Assembly: GCA_947623775.1 (NCBI GenBank)
Contig: CANQHL010000017.1
Location: 1 to 19,346, forward strand
Length of the DNA stretch: 19,346 nt
Direction: 5' to 3'
Source of the DNA: an uncultured Clostridia bacterium
GTDB lineage: Bacteria; Bacillota; Clostridia; Christensenellales; UBA1242
The position numbers and the translations under genes were made by a program. The notes under the pieces were generated by a model. It ran no database searches. It saw only the letters and a list, made by a program, of their open reading frames with translations, and was not told where the DNA came from. Shown one piece after another: positions 14,430 to 19,346 of the stretch; the first letter of the stretch is position 1, and the number at the start of each line of letters is the position of its first letter.

Positions 14430-16907
14430 CTAATTCTCGCTGTCGTCCTCGTATCCATCTTCATAATTTTGATTTTGCACATAATTTTTATAGTATTCAT
14501 ATGCAGATGAACGTTTTTTTGCAGTTTTTTGCGTTTTTTGAGGCTTTTTTTCGATATTTTCCAAAATTTCATCAATCTCGCTTGTCGTAGACTGCTGCAA
14601 ATCCGTTGTGGCATTTATCTCTCGTGTCACCCTATCGGCACTGCATATCTTAAATGTAAGTTCATCGCAGAGTTTAACAATAGGATGAGCCTTGTTTCTT
14701 CCAAACACGGCACTTCCGTGAGGAGAAAGTGAAAATTCACCTTTTTGTTTGCTTAGCATTGCAACCGGAATATTCACCCTTATGCCCTTTTCTTCGTTTT
14801 CAACAACCGCCACCAATTCTCCATTTGCGTTGCGTTTGAAAGCACAAACTTGTCCCTTCATTATCATACCTATATTGTTTTGACAATAGATTGCCGAACT
14901 TACCTCGTTAAATTCCCTTTCCGCTTCTTTGTTTTCATCTTGTAAAATGTTTGCAAGTCCGCAAATTTCAAAAACTTTTTCCTCTTCAATCGGTTCTTTT
15001 CCGTTTATAAATGCCAAAATGTTGTACATGGTGACATAGTCTGTTATACGTCTAATCGGTGATGTTGAGTGGGAATATGCTTCACTTTGCAATCCAAAGT
15101 GACTTATATTGCTTTTTTCATCACCTTTTTGCACTTGTTTTGATATTGCACCTTGCTTGCCCGCCTTTCTCGGATGCAATTTTACAAACTCAGCACTTTT
15201 TGGATTGGTGCTTGTGTTGTATCTTGCCTTGCTCTGCAATTTGACAAGAAAGGAGTTGACGATTTTTTCTTGTTTTGTACCTTTAACTGCATCAATAATG
15301 TTTATTATGCCGTCCGGCGATAAGTCACCATCAAAATCAATGCCGAGATACTCGAAAAACTCACTTGCCATGCTGATTTTATCATCATTTGGCATATCGT
15401 GAACACGATAAATATTCGGAATCCCATTTGACTTTGCAAACTGCGCAGTTGCTTCATTCGCTGTCAACATGAAAGCCTCTATAACTTTATGATAAGGCAC
15501 ATTTTCTTCAGGCAAAATATCTTCAATATCACTGAAATCACTATTAAAAACAACGTTATATTCATCATTTGTTTCAAAATTTATCAAATTACGCTGATTG
15601 AACCCCTTCCAAAGTATATTGGCACTTTGAGAATTGAATGCAACTTGTTCATCAATTGTGAGTTTTTCTCCGCTTAAAATTTTTTCCTTTAATTTTGTAT
15701 TGCACTCGTCTGTTATCTTTTGAGCCTCTTCGTAACTGAATTTTTGTTTGCTTTGAATCACCGCATCAAATATTTGACTGGATTTAACTTTGCCCGTTTT
15801 CTCATCAATCACACTCTTTACCACCATTGCAAGCCTATCAACATTTGGATTTAAAGAGCATATGTTTGTGGAAAGTTGAGGCGGAAGAATGTTGTATGCC
15901 TTGTTTGGTGCATAAATTGTAAATCCACCCCTCAAATATCTTCTACCTATTTCACTATCTAAGTCAACATACTTAGGCACATTTGCAACAGCGGTGTAAA
16001 CAACAAGTTCACCATTTTCATAGGTTGAATATATGGCATCGTCCATATCCTTGCATGTTGCCGGGTCAACAGTGGTGAATTGCAAATTCCTTAAATCAAC
16101 AAGTTTTTCTTCGCCACCCTCTTTCAAAACATGGGCCTGTTGGTCAATCAAAGTGTATTTTGATAAATCCACTTCGCTTGGCAATTTTTGAATTTCTTCT
16201 TCAACAAGCCCGCCGCTCCAATTCATATTTGCTCCATGTTGACTTGCAATTGCATCATATTCATGAATTGGATTGCCCGCATCACCTAAAATTTCTTTAA
16301 TAACCCCAAATGCAGGCATACCGTTTTTCTCATCTTGAGTCAATTGCAACAAACAAATTTTATCTTGAAATTGCGAAATTGTGCTTTTTGTATTCAAAAT
16401 TGCAATATTTTTTGTAAATTTTTTATCATTTGGTATAAAAACCAGTTGGTCATGTCCAATTTTAGCAACTCGACCTAAAACCAAATTGGCTCTTTCATCT
16501 TCTTGACTTTCTTCCCTTTCAACCTTTGATACAACAAAAGGCGTTTTTGTCTCACCGCGTTCATTAAAGCCCACAAGCACTCGGTCACGCGAATTGTATC
16601 CATTAAGTGATTTTACATCAACTTGATATTGCCTGTTGTCACCATCTAAAACAACATAGCCTGTTTGCCCCTTGAAAACCAAAGTTCCCATTTTCAAAGC
16701 ACCTTTTGCAAGTTCAACTCGCCCTGCTTTGACATAAATTCTCCCGCTTTCTTTAAGCATTTCGACTGCTCGGTCAAACTTGTTTCCCGATTCCACAACG
16801 TTTCTTTTCACAAGTGACATGCGGAGAGAAAAAAGGTCGCCGGGGTTTTTTGCGATTTCCCTATAAACCGTTTCTCTTATTTTTAAAATTTTTTCGTTAT
16901 TTGACAT
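14430..16907 (-). CDS. rnr: RNase R / RNase II-family 3'-5' exoribonuclease, divergent
   Basis: An 825-residue exoribonuclease that degrades RNA 3' to 5', in RNase R typically structured RNA. The RNB catalytic centre is intact: TVDPATCKDMDDA carries Asp281, Asp287, Asp289 and Asp290, matching the four metal-binding aspartates. Other family blocks are LPPQLSTNICSLNPNVDRL (341-359), HFGLQSEAY (603-611) and SPIRR (616-620). N-terminal winged-helix and cold-shock-like regions (about 1-240) precede it, and a weak S1-like domain (about 675-770) follows. Oddities: about 33 extra basic residues (about 567-600) interrupt the usually short link before HFGL, the normal HFTSPIRRYPDL reads HSTSPIRRITDY, and the end is a lysine-rich then acidic, tyrosine-rich tail. 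The start has AGGAGCGAG just upstream, and a perfect promoter drives it as a single-gene unit. RNase R is favoured over RNase II by length and N-terminal domains. Confidence 0.92.
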   Translation of the reverse strand: MSNNEKILKIRETVYREIAKNPGDLFSLRMSLVKRNVVESGNKFDRAVEMLKESGRIYVKAGRVELAKGALKMGTLVFKGQTGYVVLDGDNRQYQVDVKSLNGYNSRDRVLVGFNERGETKTPFVVSKVEREESQEDERANLVLGRVAKIGHDQLVFIPNDKKFTKNIAILNTKSTISQFQDKICLLQLTQDEKNGMPAFGVIKEILGDAGNPIHEYDAIASQHGANMNWSGGLVEEEIQKLPSEVDLSKYTLIDQQAHVLKEGGEEKLVDLRNLQFTTVDPATCKDMDDAIYSTYENGELVVYTAVANVPKYVDLDSEIGRRYLRGGFTIYAPNKAYNILPPQLSTNICSLNPNVDRLAMVVKSVIDEKTGKVKSSQIFDAVIQSKQKFSYEEAQKITDECNTKLKEKILSGEKLTIDEQVAFNSQSANILWKGFNQRNLINFETNDEYNVVFNSDFSDIEDILPEENVPYHKVIEAFMLTANEATAQFAKSNGIPNIYRVHDMPNDDKISMASEFFEYLGIDFDGDLSPDGIINIIDAVKGTKQEKIVNSFLVKLQSKARYNTSTNPKSAEFVKLHPRKAGKQGAISKQVQKGDEKSNISHFGLQSEAYSHSTSPIRRITDYVTMYNILAFINGKEPIEEEKVFEICGLANILQDENKEAEREFNEVSSAIYCQNNIGMIMKGQVCAFKRNANGELVAVVENEEKGIRVNIPVAMLSKQKGEFSLSPHGSAVFGRNKAHPIVKLCDELTFKICSADRVTREINATTDLQQSTTSEIDEILENIEKKPQKTQKTAKKRSSAYEYYKNYVQNQNYEDGYEDDSEN

Positions 16908-16960
16908 TCTCGCTCCTATATTAATTATATTAAAAGTTTAAATGCACTTCTTTCATCTTT

Positions 16961-16989
16961 ATTATAATATGAATCTACATCTTTGTCAA
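16961..16989 (-). promoter_or_regulatory. Perfect-consensus promoter of the RNase R gene
   Basis: On the minus strand TTGACA (16989-16984), exactly 17 bases, then TATAAT (16966-16961). Both boxes match consensus fully. The leader is about 45-50 bases, the longest in the window. The remaining 16990-17120 holds only AT-rich sequence with two weakly similar TCACAAA...AAAGTTGG stretches. Confidence 0.88.
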
Positions 16990-17120
16990 GGTTAAAATTG
17001 CAACAATCACAAGAACTAAAATTGTCACAAAAAAGTTGGCATTGAAATAGTCCAAAATCACAAATAAAGTTGGTTATCAAATTTTTTAATTAAAAAATGT
17101 TTCTTCAAAATTCCTAAATA

Positions 17121-17193
17121 AAAAAGACGGCGTTTGCCAATGCCCCACTCAAGTTGTCCAACTTCTGGGTTAACTCGCTTTTGCCGTCTTTTT
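17121..17193. terminator. Nested palindromic terminator, possibly IS-derived
   Basis: An 11-bp outer stem, AAAAAGACGGC (17121-17131) with its complement (17183-17193), ends in an A-run and T-run, so it can terminate on both strands. Inside are CCCA (17144-17147) paired with TGGG (17166-17169), and a 6-bp palindrome AAGTTG-TC-CAACTT (17151-17164). On the minus strand it lies about 125 bases downstream of the oxoamine synthase gene. The inner AACCCAGAAGTTGGACA resembles terminal inverted repeats of IS3/IS150-type elements, but no transposase is nearby. The flanking 17194-17317 is AT-rich with no gene. Confidence 0.75.
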
Positions 17194-17317
17194 GTATATA
17201 AGCATTAATTTGCAAAATAATATGTAAAATTGTTTAAAAATATTAAATTTTAAAGTTAAAACGCAAAAAATTTCGTTTTTTATGCCTTTTCTATTGAAAA
17301 AAGTCTTTTCTTACATT

Positions 17318-18499
17318 TTACATTGTTTTCAAAATGTCGGTTACCTCTTTAATTTTATCAGCAGCCTCATCAAGCATATCAAATGTATGAGTTGCCGTAT
17401 AACTTGTCCTAAGCAGGCTTTGTCCAACCGGAGTTGCTGGTGAAACAACAGGATTTACATACACACCTCGCTCAAGCAAAAGTTTGCACGCAATAAATGT
17501 TTTTTCATCCTCATATGTGTAAATTGGAATGATTGGGGTTGTACTTTCCTTAAATACCACGCCACGCTGACGCAAATTGTCTCTCATGTGGTCACCTACT
17601 TTTTGAAGTGCTTGCACTCTTTCAGGTTCTGCTTTCAAAATTTCAAGAGCAGCATTTGCACAACATACATTTGCAGGAGTCATACTTGCACTGAATATGT
17701 ATGGTCTTGATGTGTGTTTAACAAACTCAATCACTGCTTTATCAGCAGCCATATAGCCACCAAGTGATGCAAGTGATTTTGAGAATGTTCCCATATAAAT
17801 ATCTATTTTATCTTCAAGTCCGAAGTATTCCGCACTTCCTCTACCATGTTTACCGATAACTCCAAGCGCATGGGCGTCATCAACCATAACTCTTGCACCA
17901 TACTTTTGAGCAAGTTCAACAATTTCCGGAAGTTTTGCAATATCACCGCCCATAGAAAATACACCATCAGTGACAATCAAAATCCCGCTTTCGCTTGGAA
18001 TTGTTTGAAGTTTTTTCTCAAGGTCCTCCATGTCGGCATGGTTATATCTTAACATTTTGCCATAACTGAGGCGGCAACCATCATAAATACTTGCATGATT
18101 TTCCTTATCGCAAACAACATAATCATTTCTTCCAACAACAGCTGAAATAATGCCTAAATTTGTTTGGAAACCAGTTGAAAATGTCATAACTGCTTCCTTT
18201 TGCAAGAAATCAGCCAAATTGTTCTCAAATTTTACATGTAAGTCGAGTGTTCCATTTAAAAATCTTGAACCGGAACAACCACTGCCGTATTGCTTCAACG
18301 CTTCAACCCCCGCCTCAATAACCTTTGGGTGATTTGTAAGTCCAAGATAGTTGTTTGAACCAATCATTATGGTTCTTTTTCCCTCCATATTGACAACAAC
18401 ATCTTGTCGTGAGTTTAATTGGTGAAAATAAGGATAAATGCCCTTTTCTTTTGCAATATCATAAATTTGAGTTTTATAAACTTTATTAAATAAATCCAT
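17318..18499 (-). CDS. Alpha-oxoamine synthase, serine-palmitoyltransferase/KBL type
   Basis: A 393-residue PLP enzyme of the alpha-oxoamine synthase family, whose members condense an amino acid with an acyl-CoA (or acyl carrier). The PLP lysine is Lys241 in GTFSKSLASLGGY. Asp207-x-x-His210 (DDAHALG) and His135 in ENHAS complete the cofactor pocket. GSRFLNGTLDLH (77-88) and NNYLGLTNHPKV (49-60) are family blocks. The wording IYPYFHQL...NYLGLTNHP...SRFLNGTLD...GTFSKSLAS matches, from memory, bacterial serine palmitoyltransferases of Bacteroidota more than biotin-pathway BioF. Glycine C-acetyltransferase (kbl) remains an alternative. No threonine dehydrogenase or biotin gene is adjacent, and no lipid genes either. 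I chose ATG 18499 (AAGGGG before it) over 18550, which would add 17 residues upstream of the predicted transcription start. It is a single-gene unit in the window. Confidence 0.9.
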   Translation of the reverse strand: MDLFNKVYKTQIYDIAKEKGIYPYFHQLNSRQDVVVNMEGKRTIMIGSNNYLGLTNHPKVIEAGVEALKQYGSGCSGSRFLNGTLDLHVKFENNLADFLQKEAVMTFSTGFQTNLGIISAVVGRNDYVVCDKENHASIYDGCRLSYGKMLRYNHADMEDLEKKLQTIPSESGILIVTDGVFSMGGDIAKLPEIVELAQKYGARVMVDDAHALGVIGKHGRGSAEYFGLEDKIDIYMGTFSKSLASLGGYMAADKAVIEFVKHTSRPYIFSASMTPANVCCANAALEILKAEPERVQALQKVGDHMRDNLRQRGVVFKESTTPIIPIYTYEDEKTFIACKLLLERGVYVNPVVSPATPVGQSLLRTSYTATHTFDMLDEAADKIKEVTDILKTM

Positions 18500-18521
18500 A
18501 AAAATAACCCCTTTGCCTATA

Positions 18522-18550
18522 TTAATAGCACAATTGCGATTAATAATCAA
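18522..18550 (-). promoter_or_regulatory. Promoter of the oxoamine synthase gene
   Basis: On the minus strand TTGATT (18550-18545), 17 bases, then TATTAA (18527-18522), preceded by TGC to give an extended -10. The ATG is 23 bases downstream, with AAAGGGG between. Confidence 0.6.
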
Positions 18551-18579
18551 GCAATTTTTATCATTTTATAATATTTTTT

Positions 18580-18633
18580 GTTTATAAACGCAAGTAATTT
18601 TTGTTCATTTGACAATATTTATCGTTTATGAAC
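18580..18633. promoter_or_regulatory. Pair of 10-bp palindromes, candidate operator
   Basis: GTTTATAAAC (18580-18589, a perfect palindrome) and GTTTATGAAC (18624-18633, near-palindrome) are each followed by GC and lie 44 bases apart, about four helical turns. They sit 30 to 83 bases upstream of the oxoamine synthase -35, in the divergent region with the plus-strand gene. The rest of the gap (18634-18854) is AT-rich, with no gene seen. Confidence 0.45.
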
Positions 18634-18854
18634 GCTACGCACCCCACAATCAAGGGGAAAAGTCCAATTTTTTATCTTAAAAATCAAAAAATAAGTTTAT
18701 AGTGGCTATATCCACCTAAAATAGGGATAATTTCAACATTTTTGACTTGCTTTGCGAAGATGTTAAAAATTCTCACATTCTTTGCCGTGAAATCATGCAA
18801 TTTTCTATTGTTTTTACGCATTTATCAACGCAAAAAACGGTGACCAAATTTTTA

Positions 18855-18883
18855 TTGACAATTATTATGAAATGATATATACT
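18855..18883 (+). promoter_or_regulatory. Promoter of the right-edge gene
   Basis: TTGACA (18855-18860), 17 bases, then TATACT (18878-18883). A 10-bp palindrome ACTATATAGT (18881-18890) overlaps the -10 and the likely start point, a typical repressor position. AAAGGGG follows at 18895-18901. Confidence 0.8.
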
Positions 18884-18908
18884 ATATAGTGCATAAAGGG
18901 GATTAATT

Positions 18909-19346
18909 ATGATTAAAATAAATGGTGTAGAATATACAGATAAGGAATTTACCAAAAAAGTAGCTTTAATTTTAACAGAAACATATGAAACAATATTGAG
19001 TAAAAACAAAATTTATCAAAACATGAAAAATAAAAGTATTTTTAACGATCGCCGAGAGATTATCGAAGAAGCGGCAATGTGCGAGACGATTGCAACAACC
19101 GCCGATGATCCTTATATTAAACGTTATTTAACCGGACTTATTACAATAACCGGACCACAAATAGATACATACGTACTCGGATATAATCACTCTTATACCT
19201 TGGAAAAGTTCTACGAGGTTATTAATAATGGCATTTTAGAGGCCGAACAAAAAAATCTTCAAGAAGCCAAAAACAATATGAAATACAAAATATCAACCAT
19301 TATTACCAACGAAAACAATCCTCAAGCATCAAACGATGGCGGATAT
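18909..19346 (+). CDS. Hypothetical protein, 3' end cut by window edge
   Basis: I translated this directly: from ATG 18909 the frame stays open for 146 codons to the right edge. It starts MIKINGVEYTDKEF and continues as a probably alpha-helical, charged, soluble protein with no signal peptide or membrane segment. Visible stretches include REIIEEAAMCETIATTADDPYIKRYL (about 49-73) and, near the edge, a glutamine- and asparagine-rich, possibly coiled-coil region (about 108-135). I recognise no family. A strong promoter and AAAGGGG site eight bases upstream support that it is real. It is divergent from the oxoamine synthase gene, and codon use (such as CGA, CCG, ACC) looks slightly different from the neighbours, which may hint at a different origin. 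Confidence 0.8.
   Translation, partial: MIKINGVEYTDKEFTKKVALILTETYETILSKNKIYQNMKNKSIFNDRREIIEEAAMCETIATTADDPYIKRYLTGLITITGPQIDTYVLGYNHSYTLEKFYEVINNGILEAEQKNLQEAKNNMKYKISTIITNENNPQASNDGGY

Noticed and set aside
17025..17073. TCACAAA...AAAGTTGG direct repeat upstream of the RNase R promoter
   Set aside because: Two imperfect copies in AT-rich DNA 33 bases apart; too weak to call an operator.
18642..18657. CCCC-ACAATCAA-GGGG hairpin as a terminator
   Set aside because: The stem is only 4 bp and there is no T-run directly after it on either strand.
1..19346. CRISPR array, tRNA or rRNA gene, or intact insertion sequence
   Set aside because: No regularly spaced repeats with unique spacers, no cloverleaf or rRNA-like stretch, and no transposase frame was seen on either strand.

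Overview
The window is AT-rich bacterial DNA. It uses the standard code, strong GGAGG/GGGGG-type ribosome binding sites, sigma-A-like promoters and hairpin-plus-T-run terminators. This fits a low-GC Bacillota, most likely an uncultured gut-associated Clostridia-type organism. The M60 (enhancin/mucinase-type) surface protein and the DUF6273-like paralogs also suggest a gut lineage. The exact lineage cannot be fixed from sequence alone.

Layout, left to right. (1) Positions 1-4967 hold a minus-strand, defence-like cluster. In transcription order it has two paralogous DUF6273-like proteins of unknown function, a single-chain DUF262+DUF1524 (GmrSD-type) NTP-dependent nuclease, and a PD-(D/E)XK + DUF5655 nuclease-like protein cut by the left edge. 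The first three are packed with gaps of 16 and 42 bases; the fourth has its own probable promoter. (2) A 136-base divergent region separates this from a plus-strand cytoplasmic transglutaminase-fold protein (5104-6612). (3) A strong bidirectional terminator lies between it and a 1342-residue secreted, membrane-anchored M60 metallopeptidase (10984-6956, minus). (4) A minus-strand metabolic block follows: RNase R-like exoribonuclease (with a near-perfect promoter), then a tdk-xfp operon (thymidine kinase, phosphoketolase), each unit ending in its own terminator. (5) An alpha-oxoamine synthase of serine-palmitoyltransferase type (18499-17318, minus) is followed by a compact nested palindrome that is both a terminator and possibly an IS-derived element. 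(6) A divergent 409-base region leads to a plus-strand unknown gene cut by the right edge.

The housekeeping genes (RNase R, tdk, xfp) do not obviously cooperate with the left cluster. Phosphoketolase makes acetyl phosphate from pentose phosphates, thymidine kinase salvages thymidine, and RNase R degrades structured RNA. The M60 protein probably acts outside the cell on host glycoproteins. The left cluster is the best candidate for an undescribed system: nuclease domains plus an unusual paralog pair in which the two halves of a DUF6273-like fold appear in swapped order, next to a transglutaminase-fold protein with which it shares a promoter region. Several promoters sit only 16-28 bases from their start codons, so short leaders seem to be a general habit here.
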